This document shows, in pieces, positions 4,922 to 12,888 of a stretch of DNA of 13,168 bases (position 1 is the stretch's first letter; each line of letters opens with the position of its first letter). This DNA comes from Planctomycetota bacterium (GTDB lineage: Bacteria; Planctomycetota; UBA1135; GCA-002686595). The position numbers were made by a program, and so were the translations under genes. The stretch is taken from NCBI GenBank assembly GCA_022447405.1, contig JAKVCE010000031.1:1-13168 (forward strand), in the 5' to 3' direction. The notes under the pieces are model-generated. The model saw nothing but the letters and a program-made list of their open reading frames with translations. It ran no database searches and was not told the DNA's origin.

Positions 4922-6544
4922 ATGCTCAAGCTCCTCCTCGCTCTCCCGCTCTTCGCCAGCGCTCAAGACGCCCCCGAGCGACCGACGAACATCGTCTGGA
5001 TCTCCGTCGAAGACATGAGCCCCTGGCTCGGCTGCTATGGCGACGACACCATCCCGACGCCCAACGTAGACGCCCTGGCTGCGCGCGGCAGGCGCTACAC
5101 GAAGGCCTACGCGAACGCGCCAGTCTGCGCCCCCGCCCGCGCCACCCTGATCACCGGCTGCTACGCGACCGCCATCGGCGCCATGCACATGCGCACCGGC
5201 AAGCCGAGCACGGCCGCCCTCGCCGCGGACCCCGGCGCCTACGACGACATCCCCTCCTACGAGGCGACCCCGCCTGCCGAGGTGCGCTGCTTCCCCGAGC
5301 TCCTCCGCGAGGCCGGCTACTACTGCACGAACGCCTCAAAGCGTGACTACCAGTTCAACGCGCCCCCCACCGTGTGGGATGCCTCGGGCGGCAAGGCTCA
5401 CTGGAAGAACCGGCCAGACCCGGAGCAGCCCTTCTTCGCCGTCTTCAACCTGACGATGACCCACGAGAGCGGCACCTTTCAGTCCAAGAAGCGCAACCCG
5501 AAGGTCACAGACCCGAGCGCGGTGAGCGTCCCTCCCTACTATCCCGACACCGCCGTCGTGCGTGATGACATCGCTCGCACCTACGACAACATCGCCGCGA
5601 TGGACAAGCGCGTGGGCAAGATCGTGGCAGAGCTAGATGACGCCGGGCTCCTTGAAGACACGGTCATCTTCTTCTTCAGCGACCACGGCGTCGGCCTCCC
5701 CCGCGGCAAGCGCTACGTGTACGCCTCCGGGACGCACGTCCCCCTCATCGTCTGTCACCCCGGCGCCGAAGCCGCCGTCACGGACCGGCTCGTGAGCTTC
5801 GTCGACTTCGCGCCGACGGTCCTCTCCATCGCCGAACTCGAGCCCCCCGCCTGGATGATGGGCCACGCCTTCGACGGCGCGCACGAGGCGCCTGCGCAGC
5901 CCTTCGTCTTCTTCCACGCGGACCGCATGGACGCAGAGACCGACCGCTCGCGGGCGGTGACCGACGGGCGCTACCGCTACATCAAAAACGGCATGACCGA
6001 CCGCCCGCGGCTGTACCCCGTCGCCTACGCCGAGGGCGTCGCGACGACCGGCGAGATCCACAAGCTGCGCGCCCGGGGGAACGCGACCGCGGCCCAGTGG
6101 CAGCTCGTCTCCATGACCAAGCCTGCAGAGGAGCTCTACGAGACCGCGGTCGACCCGCACGAGATCAGGAACCTCATGGGGACTCCAAGCGCACAGGAGC
6201 TCGTCGCCCCGCTGAGCAAGGCCTTGGACGGCTGGCTTGAGCGGACGCAGGACCTCGGTCTCATGCCCGAGGCCGAGATGGTGAAGACGCGTCTCTGGCC
6301 ACCCGCCGGAGCGCAACCTGAGACCGCCGCGCTTGAGCTCGACTATGCCGAGGACGGGAGCGCCCAGCTCTCATGCGCCACGCCCGGCGCCTCTATCGGG
6401 TACCGCGTGAGAGGAGAGAAGGTGTGGCACCTCTTCACCGCCTCAACCCGCTTCGAGGGCGGCGAAGAGTACGAGGCCGTCGCCCACCGGATCGGTTACC
6501 TGCAGAGCCCCGTCCTCTCCTTCCAAGTCGAGACCACTCGCTGA
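4922..6544 (+). CDS. Exported sulfatase (S1, formylglycine type) with C-terminal accessory domain, sulfatase B
   Basis: A 540-residue secreted sulfatase. Residues 1-15 (MLKLLLALPLFASAQ) are a short signal peptide. The core shows Glu30-Asp31 (SVEDMSP, the planctomycete-style variant of the usual Asp-Asp pair), the formylglycine site CAPAR with Cys69 and Arg73, His181 (TMTHESG), Asp254-His255 (FSDHG) and Lys263, so catalysis should be intact. The His after Asp254, in place of Asn, places it in a different subfamily from sulfatase A. After the core, about residues 465-537 form a separate beta-rich segment (ALELDYAEDGSAQLSC to SPVLSFQVE) resembling the C-terminal domain of chitobiase-type enzymes, perhaps for carbohydrate contact. 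Substrate unknown; a sulfated polysaccharide is likely. It precedes the PrsW-family gene by 21 nt. Confidence 0.94.
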   Translation: MLKLLLALPLFASAQDAPERPTNIVWISVEDMSPWLGCYGDDTIPTPNVDALAARGRRYTKAYANAPVCAPARATLITGCYATAIGAMHMRTGKPSTAALAADPGAYDDIPSYEATPPAEVRCFPELLREAGYYCTNASKRDYQFNAPPTVWDASGGKAHWKNRPDPEQPFFAVFNLTMTHESGTFQSKKRNPKVTDPSAVSVPPYYPDTAVVRDDIARTYDNIAAMDKRVGKIVAELDDAGLLEDTVIFFFSDHGVGLPRGKRYVYASGTHVPLIVCHPGAEAAVTDRLVSFVDFAPTVLSIAELEPPAWMMGHAFDGAHEAPAQPFVFFHADRMDAETDRSRAVTDGRYRYIKNGMTDRPRLYPVAYAEGVATTGEIHKLRARGNATAAQWQLVSMTKPAEELYETAVDPHEIRNLMGTPSAQELVAPLSKALDGWLERTQDLGLMPEAEMVKTRLWPPAGAQPETAALELDYAEDGSAQLSCATPGASIGYRVRGEKVWHLFTASTRFEGGEEYEAVAHRIGYLQSPVLSFQVETTR

Positions 6545-6565
6545 ATCACTGAGGGCCTGTTCATC

Positions 6566-7552
6566 ATGGAGCTCGTCTTACTGCTCTTGAGCGTCGTCGC
6601 CGCCGGGGTACCGATGGTGGCGTACCTCCTGCTCATGCGCTGGATGGACCGCTACGAGCGAGAGCCGCTCGGGCTCGTCATCGCGGCCTTCGCCTGGGGA
6701 GGGATCGGCGCGATCGTGCTCAGCGTCATCGGCTCGATCGTCCTGATGCTCCCCTTGGGGCTCGCCACCGACGAGACCACGGCCATGTTCCTCTCGGTCT
6801 CGATGGTCGCGCCCCTCGTCGAGGAGCCGGCCAAGGCGCTCGTCCTCTTGCTCCTCTATCGCTCCCGGCAGTTCGACAACGCGACCGATGGCTTCGTCTA
6901 CGGCGCGGCCGCCGGACTGGGCTTCGGCATGAGCGAGAACTTCCTCTACTTCGCCTCCACCGCAGGCGAAGGGGTCGGCGCGTGGGTCATCGTCGTCATC
7001 CTGAGAACCCTCTTCACTGGGCTGATGCACGCCTGCGCCACCTCCATGGTCGGCGCGGCCCTCGGCTGGGCCAAGTTCTCGACCTCGCCGCGCCGCAAGC
7101 TCGCGCTCCCCCTCTCTCTCCTAGCAGCGATGGGGATGCACGCGCTCTGGAACGGCCTCGCGATGGCGCCGATGGTCTTCGAGGCCGGCGCCGCACTGCC
7201 CGTGATCTCCTTCCTGCTCTTCCCCGTGGAGTTCATCGCCCTGTTCATCGTCTTCCAGGCCTCCCTCACGTCCGAGAGCCGCCTCATCAAGCGCGAGCTC
7301 AAGGAGGAGGCCGCGCGCGGCACCTTGCCAGGGGCGCACGTCGAGCGCTTCTCCAAGTGGTCAGCGCGCCGCGACCACGCCAGCTGGGTCCCCAAGGGAG
7401 TCGACGGCCCGCGCTACATCGAGCTCGGGACCCTCTTGGCCTTCCGTAAGAACCAGCGCGCGGCTCGACCTCATGACGCCTACTACGCCGAGGAGGTCAT
7501 ACGCCTACGCCGAGAGCTGCGGGAGCTCCTGGGAGCGCCGGCGGAGAGCTAG
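6566..7552 (+). CDS. PrsW-family intramembrane metalloprotease
   Basis: The 328-residue protein has about eight hydrophobic segments in residues 1-232 and a soluble, charged C-terminal tail. Family motifs are clear: Glu86-Glu87 in APLVEEPAKA, GFVYGAAAGLGFGMSEN (109-125, with Glu124), His155 in TGLMHA and His192 in GMHALWNG. These match the catalytic and metal residues of the PrsW/CAAX-protease superfamily, whose founding member cleaves an anti-sigma factor in Bacillus. The tail, 233-328, has a basic KRELKEEAA helix, a predicted helix at the very end (EEVIRLRRELRELLG) and FSKWSARRDHASWVP between them; its role is unknown. The substrate here cannot be told, and no sigma/anti-sigma pair is nearby. 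It is probably cotranscribed with sulfatase B and ends 4 nt from the convergent 733-residue gene. Confidence 0.9.
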   Translation: MELVLLLLSVVAAGVPMVAYLLLMRWMDRYEREPLGLVIAAFAWGGIGAIVLSVIGSIVLMLPLGLATDETTAMFLSVSMVAPLVEEPAKALVLLLLYRSRQFDNATDGFVYGAAAGLGFGMSENFLYFASTAGEGVGAWVIVVILRTLFTGLMHACATSMVGAALGWAKFSTSPRRKLALPLSLLAAMGMHALWNGLAMAPMVFEAGAALPVISFLLFPVEFIALFIVFQASLTSESRLIKRELKEEAARGTLPGAHVERFSKWSARRDHASWVPKGVDGPRYIELGTLLAFRKNQRAARPHDAYYAEEVIRLRRELRELLGAPAES

Positions 7553-7558
7553 GCGCTC
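7533..7558. terminator. Inverted repeat at the convergent gene ends
   Basis: GAGCGCC (7533-7539) and GGCGCTC (7552-7558) are perfect 7-base inverted repeats around a 12-base loop, spanning the end of the PrsW-family gene and reaching the stop of the opposite gene. It could end transcription from both sides. There is no T-run. Confidence 0.35.
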
Positions 7559-9758
7559 AGTTCCCGCGCTGTCTGCCGCGCCCGCCTCTACGGCGGCCCT
7601 GCCCTCGCCCCTGCTGCGGGCTCGGACCGCCGCGCTCATAGGCGGGGAGCTCGAGGTGCTTCGGGTCGAGGGCGTCTAGCGCGGCCTGAAGGCGCGCCTG
7701 CTCCTCGGTGACGCCGCGCTCCTCTAGGCGCGCCCGGACCATCTTCGCCGTGTCCACGGTCGAGATGTTGAGGCCGTCCAAGGAGGAGGCCGAGTCTGGG
7801 CTCCTGCTGAAGGAGGCGAGGATCAGCTCGACAGCGCCCGCGTCCTGATCGGACTCATACGCGAGGCGCGCCTGACCGCCGTAGCAGAGCGCGACGTAGT
7901 GCGCGGCCGAGGCCGCGTTCTTCGGGTTGTTCACCACCGAGTTCTCGAAGTGAGCGATGGCGCGGTCATAAGCGGCGACAGCCCCCTCGTCGTCTCCGCG
8001 GCGGCGCATGAACTCCGCGGCGACCAGGGAGGCGTAGCCCGCGAACCAGGGCAGGTTGGGCGAGGCGCCCTCCGCCTTGAGCATCTCCTCATAGGTCGCC
8101 TCGAGGCTGTTCAGCCCAGAGACGCCGCGTCGGAAGAGCAGCTGTTGGCGCAAGCGCGCGTGAAGCGACTGGGAGTCCGGGAAGCGGTCCATGCCACGCT
8201 GCAGGACCTCGTCCGAGTCCCGGTAAGCCTTCAGGGCGAAGAGGAAGTCGTACTGGTTCGCGGCGTGGAGGTCTGTGCCGTGAGGATGTCCTGCGAGGAC
8301 CTCGTAGGCGCCGTTCAGATCAGCGAGCCACTCCGACGGCCAAGGCTGCTGACTGTTCGCCGCGTTGGCGATGTCGCGCTGCCTGACCTCTGCGAAGAGC
8401 CCGAGGGCGGCGGCCGCGCTCCAAGAGTTAGCGTCTTCAGGGAGGCCGCCGACGGCCTCCTCTGCGAGTCCATACGCGACCTCACGCTCTCCCAGGTAAT
8501 AGGAAGAGAGCGCCTTCACGGCGGCTACACGCCAGCCCGTCGCCCCTGCCTCTTCTGCCTCGCGCGCAGCGTCACGCGCGTCTTTGAAGAGCAGCTTGGA
8601 GTAGTCCTCGTTCGCCTGGGGGTGCGCAGCGAGGGAGAGGTAACCTTCCGCCATCGCGACGAGCGCCACCGGGTCCGCTGCCTGCGCTCCGAGCTCTCCC
8701 TCCTCGAGCTTCTTCGAGGGGTCCCTGGGACGGGCCTGAGCGGCCGCGTACTCGAGCGCCGTCTTCCACTGCGAAGAGTCCACGTTCCCTGAGCCTGAGC
8801 TGAGCCCGCGGTGGACGGCGGCGAGCGTTCGCGCGTGCGTCGACACATCGGCCAAACCCTCCAGGGCGGCGATGAGCGCCGCGCGGTCCTCGTCACCGAG
8901 GGGCAGGTCGAGGACATCGCCGATCAAAGCGACGGCGTCGGGGGTCGGGTTCTGGAGGAGGACGCCCCAAGCGACCTGTCGCAGCTCAGGGTCATTTCCG
9001 AAGAGCGCGAGGCGCAAGAGGTCTACCTGAGGGACCTCTTTGTATGTGCCCGCCGACTCGAGGAGCTTGCGTCGCATGACCCGGTCGCCGCCGCGGTAGG
9101 CGGCCTCGATCTCGGCGCGGTCCTTGGTCGCGCGGCTCGCGACCCGCTCAAGGAGCGAGCGGTCACCGCGGTTGACCTCGGGCTCGACCGGCTCGCGGTT
9201 GGCGATGCCCTCCTCGACCGTGGCGAAGACAGACTGAGTGTCGAAGGCGTAGTAGACGTCGTACTGCTCGCCGCCAGAGAGCTCGTACATGATGTGCCGC
9301 GGCGCGACGCGCTCCCCCTCAAAGAACTGCTCGAAGAGGATGGGTTCGATAGCGATGTGCTCACCGCAAGTGACCCCCCCGAAGCGCGGGCACGGGATAC
9401 GGTTGCCGTCGTCGTCGTGGTCGCGCGGCGTGTGGCGATAGACCGAGGCCATCACCGTCACATAAGGCTCGTAGAGGGCGGCGATGTCCGGCTGCCTGTA
9501 TCGAATGCCCGCGTAGTGCTCGCTGGCGATCTCACCGTCCATGTTCACGCAGATGAGGATCGGCTTCCCGGTCTCGCGGGCGACCGTGAGGGCGTCATCC
9601 CAGGTGCGCTCCCAGGTGATGAGGCAGGGTTTGGCCCAGTCCTCTTCGGTGGGCGCGTACCACATCTCTTCGCGGCTGATCCCGTCGACCTGGGCGCTCG
9701 CCTGCGCAGAGAAGAGGAGGGTCGCCAGCGCTGTGCGTGTGAAGAGAGAGGTGCTCAT
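7557..9758 (-). CDS. Exported thioredoxin-like / HEAT-TPR protein with RG-rich tail
   Basis: The 733-residue product starts with a signal peptide (residues 1-23, ending SAQASAQ). Residues about 45-185 look like a thioredoxin-like fold (TWDDALTVARETGKPILICVNMDGE). The active site is degenerate: Cys70 stands alone where CxxC would be, although Cys123 and Cys131 (PCPRFGGVTC) follow. Residues about 200-310 form HEAT-like helical pairs, and about 380-690 are TPR-like helices (for example GDDEGAVAAYDRAIAHFENS). The last 20 or so residues are an Arg/Gly/Gln tail. The ATG is preceded by GGAG with 6-nt spacing, and CATAAT lies further upstream. The protein is probably a periplasmic or surface scaffold. 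A redox role is doubtful given the missing cysteine. Similar architectures are common among planctomycete proteins of unknown function. Confidence 0.85.
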   Translation of the reverse strand: MSTSLFTRTALATLLFSAQASAQVDGISREEMWYAPTEEDWAKPCLITWERTWDDALTVARETGKPILICVNMDGEIASEHYAGIRYRQPDIAALYEPYVTVMASVYRHTPRDHDDDGNRIPCPRFGGVTCGEHIAIEPILFEQFFEGERVAPRHIMYELSGGEQYDVYYAFDTQSVFATVEEGIANREPVEPEVNRGDRSLLERVASRATKDRAEIEAAYRGGDRVMRRKLLESAGTYKEVPQVDLLRLALFGNDPELRQVAWGVLLQNPTPDAVALIGDVLDLPLGDEDRAALIAALEGLADVSTHARTLAAVHRGLSSGSGNVDSSQWKTALEYAAAQARPRDPSKKLEEGELGAQAADPVALVAMAEGYLSLAAHPQANEDYSKLLFKDARDAAREAEEAGATGWRVAAVKALSSYYLGEREVAYGLAEEAVGGLPEDANSWSAAAALGLFAEVRQRDIANAANSQQPWPSEWLADLNGAYEVLAGHPHGTDLHAANQYDFLFALKAYRDSDEVLQRGMDRFPDSQSLHARLRQQLLFRRGVSGLNSLEATYEEMLKAEGASPNLPWFAGYASLVAAEFMRRRGDDEGAVAAYDRAIAHFENSVVNNPKNAASAAHYVALCYGGQARLAYESDQDAGAVELILASFSRSPDSASSLDGLNISTVDTAKMVRARLEERGVTEEQARLQAALDALDPKHLELPAYERGGPSPQQGRGQGRRRGGRGRQRGN

Positions 9759-9764
9759 GAGGTG

Positions 9765-9797
9765 CTCCGGGGGCCGGGGTCGCGGCGGCCCATTATG
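9765..9797 (-). promoter_or_regulatory. Ribosome-binding site and possible -10 box for the 733-residue protein gene
   Basis: GGAG (9765-9768) stands 6 nt before the ATG at 9758 and is the clearest Shine-Dalgarno sequence in the window. CATAAT (9792-9797) is a possible -10 box giving a leader of roughly 30 nt. No -35 match is seen at the usual distance. Confidence 0.4.
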
Positions 9798-9992
9798 CCC
9801 TAGGCCGCTGGCTTCACCGCGTCACAGTGGAGGCTCGAGTGAGCGCATGGGAGGCATGAGCCACAGAGGCCAGCGCCTGGGAGCGCTGGCGGCGCGCGCT
9901 CCTTTTGCCTAGAGCCCTAATTATTCAGAGCGCGCTCACTCGCCCCAAAACGCCCTTTTTGGAGTGTTTAGAGGGGGTAAAGCCACTTCGAG

Positions 9993-10020
9993 TTGCTACC
10001 CACCTAGCCCCCGCTATGCT
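9993..10020 (+). promoter_or_regulatory. Sigma-70-like promoter for the RRM protein gene
   Basis: TTGCTA (9993-9998) and TATGCT (10015-10020) are separated by 16 nt and each match four of six consensus bases. Transcription would begin near 10027, giving a leader of about 145 nt with two small hairpins, unlike the near-leaderless genes elsewhere in the window. A long structured leader would suit temperature or growth control, but nothing here proves it. Confidence 0.4.
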
Positions 10021-10172
10021 TCTCCCACCTCAGAACGTGTCGATTTCGTGTCTTTCACCGCAAGTTGAAGGCTCCGACGCGGATCTGAGATCTTCCGCCC
10101 GAGCTGCCGCGCCTCCCTGTTGGATACGTTGGGACAGTCGAGCATCTGAAACTCTCTCTGTAAGTATTAAGA

Positions 10173-10464
<292 letters not shown>

Positions 10465-10472
<8 letters not shown>

Positions 10473-10513
10473 GAACCAGCACCGTCCCCCCTCGCGCGCT
10501 CTAGTGACGCGAG
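10465..10513 (+). other. Two small hairpins at and after the RRM stop codon
   Basis: GCTGGT/ACCAGC (10465-10480, loop AGGA) is a perfect 6-bp inverted repeat overlapping the TAG stop. CTCGCG/CGCGAG (10491-10513, loop of 11) is another. They precede the larger hairpin at 10528-10562, so the RRM transcript would end in a run of three hairpins that might protect it from 3' exonucleases. Confidence 0.4.
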
Positions 10514-10527
10514 GCCGATAGAACGAA

Positions 10528-10562
10528 AGAGAGCGGTGACCCCTCGAGGGTCGCCGCTCTCT
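10528..10562 (+). terminator. Strong terminator-like hairpin after the RRM gene
   Basis: AGAGAGCGGTGACCC and GGGTCGCCGCTCTCT form a 15-bp stem (14 Watson-Crick pairs and one G-U) around the loop CTCGA. It is the strongest inverted repeat I see in the window. No T-run follows (CTCTGCATAA), so it may act as a hairpin-only terminator or as a stable 3' end. Confidence 0.65.
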
Positions 10563-10613
10563 CTGCATAACGGCATTCCGCGAGCCCATCGGGATCATCC
10601 TCGCTCTACGGCG

Positions 10614-10619
10614 TATCAT
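10614..10619 (+). promoter_or_regulatory. Pribnow-like TATCAT before the toroid protein gene
   Basis: TATCAT ends 7 nt before the ATG at 10627, with no Shine-Dalgarno sequence between (CCAAACC) and no clear -35 box. It lies downstream of the terminator hairpin, as expected for a new transcription unit. Confidence 0.45.
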
Positions 10620-10626
10620 CCAAACC

Positions 10627-12378
10627 ATGCGCACCTTCCTCTGCACCGCCTTTCTCGCAGCCTTCGCCGTCACGGCTCCCGCCCAAAACTCCGGGCGGAA
10701 GATCCGCACTCAACCCTCCGAGCTCGCAGCCAGAGCTGGCAGCGCGGTCGAGTGGCGGACAGACCTCGCGAGCGCCCTCGAAGAGGCGAAGGAGGAGAAG
10801 AAGCCCCTCTTCTGGTATGTGCCCACGATCCACCGGTCCCCCATGGACCGCAAGGTGGAGATCGATCGCTACATGATGGCGGGTCCCTTCTCATGGCCAC
10901 GGGTGAGCTCCTTCGTGAACGAGCACTTCATCCCCGTGCGAATGAAGGCCGGCAGAGAGGAGTGCGACACCTACGAGCTGAAGCCCCTCGGCTTCGTCGA
11001 GCCGGGCTGGATCGTCTTCGACGCGAAGGGCAAGGAGCTCGGACGCGAACACAAGATCACCACCTTCCACCCCGCGCGATTCCTCTCTCCGCTCGCAGAG
11101 CTCTCGAAGAAAGAGAACCCGGCTATGGACGGGCTCCCCGGTGACGCCGAGGACGCCGCAACCGCGCGCTGGCTCACGGGCGTGACGCACTGGCTCTCTC
11201 AACGTGAAGAGGAGGCCCGCGCCGAGTGGACCGCCATCACCAAGGAGCACGCAGACCACCCGCTCGCCTGGAAGGCGGCGATGGAGCTCGAAGGGCACGG
11301 CCCCTTCGTCCACGCCTTCGCGACCTACGCCGCGCTCCCGGCGAAGGCCCTCGAGCCCTCAGCGGAGGGGACCACCGTCTTGCCTGGCGTCTACTCAGAG
11401 GGAGACCTCTGGGAGCGGAGCGCCGCGTTCCTCCTCGCAGCCCAGCGCTCGCACGGCGGCTGGGAAGACTCGACCTATGACTTCGGCGGGACCGACGGGC
11501 TGCCGAACGTCTTCGTCGCCATCTCATCCGTCTGCACCATCGGTCTCTTGGAGCACGCCGCGCGCCTCGACGAGCCCGACCCTGCGGTCGAGGCGGCGCT
11601 CGAGCGCGCCCTCGGCTACATCTCGGATGAGTCCAAGCTCAACCGCGAGGACACCGACGAGCAGTTCTGGGCGCACGCCTACCTCGCGCGCGCGCTCACC
11701 CGCTGGATCGAGCTGCGGCCGAGCGACAGAGAGCGCGTAACGCCCACCCTCGAGCGCGCGACCGCGGACCTCATCACCACCCAAGGCAAGGACGGGGCCT
11801 GGGCGCACGAGTACGCCAACCCCTTCGTGACCTCAGACGCGCTGATCGCCCTCGCCGAGGCCAAGCGCGTCGGCGTCGTGCCTGAAGACCTCCCGCAGGC
11901 CGTGGAGCGCGGGCTCGCGAGCTTGCTGCTCTGCAGGACGACCGAGGGCGCCTACAGCTACGGGCAGCCGCGCCGCCGGGCCGCGCGCGCCTCTATGGAG
12001 GGCTCGGTGGGCCGCACCCCGCGGGGTGAGCTCGCCATCACCCTCTGGGCGCCGAAGGACTCCATCGGCCTCAAGAAGGCCGTCGCGCTCTCCTTCGAGC
12101 ACGAGGAGCACCTGCTCCCCGCGCAGAAGTACGACGACCACACCTCGAGCCACGCCTACGGCGGCTTCTTCTTCTACTACGACCTCCTCGCGCGCACCGA
12201 GGCCATCGCCGCCCTGCCCAAGGGCGCGGCGCGCGGGCGCGTCGCCAAGGACCAGCACGAGCAGCTCATGGGCCTGCCTGAGTTCGACGGCGTCTTCATG
12301 GACAGTCACGAGATCGGGCGCGCCTACGGCACGGGCATGGCGCTCTGGTGCTTGGGCACCTTGGGCGGCCTGGACTGA
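10627..12378 (+). CDS. Exported protein with thioredoxin-like domain and alpha/alpha-toroid (prenyltransferase/squalene-cyclase-like) domain
   Basis: The 583-residue product has a signal peptide at 1-20 (ending TAPAQ). Residues about 41-155 look thioredoxin-like (WRTDLASALEEAKEEKKPLFWYVP, then FVEPGWIVFDAKGKEL), but the CxxC position reads TIHRSPMDR, so no redox cysteine pair exists. From about 260 to the end, helical repeats with QW-type signatures (AAQRSHGGWEDSTYDF, TTQGKDGAWAHEYAN) indicate an alpha/alpha barrel as in squalene cyclases, prenyltransferases and the complement thioester domain. No cyclase catalytic motif is obvious, and export argues against isoprenoid substrates; a structural or binding role is more likely. 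It begins a unit with the HD-domain gene, whose TTG start lies 7 nt downstream. The architecture is known in planctomycete genomes without assigned function. Confidence 0.87.
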   Translation: MRTFLCTAFLAAFAVTAPAQNSGRKIRTQPSELAARAGSAVEWRTDLASALEEAKEEKKPLFWYVPTIHRSPMDRKVEIDRYMMAGPFSWPRVSSFVNEHFIPVRMKAGREECDTYELKPLGFVEPGWIVFDAKGKELGREHKITTFHPARFLSPLAELSKKENPAMDGLPGDAEDAATARWLTGVTHWLSQREEEARAEWTAITKEHADHPLAWKAAMELEGHGPFVHAFATYAALPAKALEPSAEGTTVLPGVYSEGDLWERSAAFLLAAQRSHGGWEDSTYDFGGTDGLPNVFVAISSVCTIGLLEHAARLDEPDPAVEAALERALGYISDESKLNREDTDEQFWAHAYLARALTRWIELRPSDRERVTPTLERATADLITTQGKDGAWAHEYANPFVTSDALIALAEAKRVGVVPEDLPQAVERGLASLLLCRTTEGAYSYGQPRRRAARASMEGSVGRTPRGELAITLWAPKDSIGLKKAVALSFEHEEHLLPAQKYDDHTSSHAYGGFFFYYDLLARTEAIAALPKGAARGRVAKDQHEQLMGLPEFDGVFMDSHEIGRAYGTGMALWCLGTLGGLD

Positions 12379-12385
12379 CTCGACC

Positions 12386-12883
12386 TTGGACTCCGTCAAG
12401 CTCGCAGAGCACATCCGCCTACAGTTCGAGCTCGACTGGCAGGGCATCCACGGCCCCTCTCATTGGGCGCGCGTCCGCGCCATCGGCCTTGAGCTCGCAG
12501 AGATCACTGGCGGCGACCCCGTCGTCGTCGAGCTCTTCGCCTGGCTGCACGACTCGCGTCGGCAGAACGATGACTATGACCCCGAGCACGGCGAGCGCGC
12601 GGCCTCCTTCGCGGCTGAGCTGCGAGACGAGCTCTTCGAGATCACCGACCTGCAGCTCGCCCTCCTCCAGGAAGCCTGCCGAGGTCACAGCGACGGACAC
12701 TTGCAGGCTGACGTCACCGTCCAGACCTGTTGGGACGCAGACAGGCTCGATCTAGGTCGGGTCGGGATCACGCCAGATCCAGAGCTCCTCTGCACAGAGG
12801 CGGCTCGATCCCCAGAGCTGCGGCGCTTAGCAGAGGACCGCTCAGACCGCTGGTCCGACTGGAGCTGGCGCCGAGGGCGCTGA
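12386..12883 (+). CDS. HD-domain metal-dependent hydrolase family protein
   Basis: The 165-residue cytoplasmic protein has the HD-superfamily metal site: His26 (HGPSHW), His55-Asp56 (WLHDSRR), His101 with His105 (GHSDGH) and Asp119 (WDADRLDLGR). Members hydrolyse phosphate esters or nucleotides with divalent metals; this small stand-alone subgroup has no assigned substrate that I can name. No ATG or GTG is available in frame near the N-terminus. TTG at 12386 is chosen because it lies 7 nt after the toroid gene stop and leaves the first helix (VKLAEHIRLQFELDW) intact. An open frame extending upstream to 12026 is Ser/Arg/Pro-rich and is the shadow of the toroid gene. The C-terminus is rich in Arg and Trp (DRSDRWSDWSWRRGR). 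It ends 5 nt before the convergent msrA stop. Confidence 0.85.
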   Translation: MDSVKLAEHIRLQFELDWQGIHGPSHWARVRAIGLELAEITGGDPVVVELFAWLHDSRRQNDDYDPEHGERAASFAAELRDELFEITDLQLALLQEACRGHSDGHLQADVTVQTCWDADRLDLGRVGITPDPELLCTEAARSPELRRLAEDRSDRWSDWSWRRGR

Positions 12884-12888
12884 CCCGC

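Larger units (their letters stand above)
9759..10172. other. Long intergenic region (414 nt) holding divergent promoters and an RNA leader
   Basis: No convincing gene is seen here. The left part carries the upstream signals of the 733-residue gene. From about 9900 the base composition becomes visibly richer in A+T (for example TAATTATTC and CCCTTTTTGG) than anywhere else in the window. A promoter candidate lies at 9993-10020, and downstream of it are short inverted repeats CTTTCA/TGAAGG (10052-10071) and GCGGA/TCCGC (10079-10098). A frame at 9905-10180 on the plus strand has no family resemblance and overlaps the RRM start. Confidence 0.6.

Noticed and set aside
7899..9803. Plus-strand open frames of about 300 codons each
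   Set aside because: They lie antisense to the 733-residue exported protein, which has a signal peptide, a ribosome-binding site and domain structure. The antisense products show none.
9951..10015. Imperfect inverted repeats around the G-run and C-run (GGGGG near 9973, CCCCC near 10010) as a riboswitch or attenuator
   Set aside because: Pairing is short and broken, most of it lies upstream of the likely transcription start, and no known riboswitch core is recognisable.
12026..12385. N-terminal extension of the HD-domain protein
   Set aside because: The sequence is Ser/Arg/Pro low-complexity and overlaps the well-supported toroid domain in another frame.
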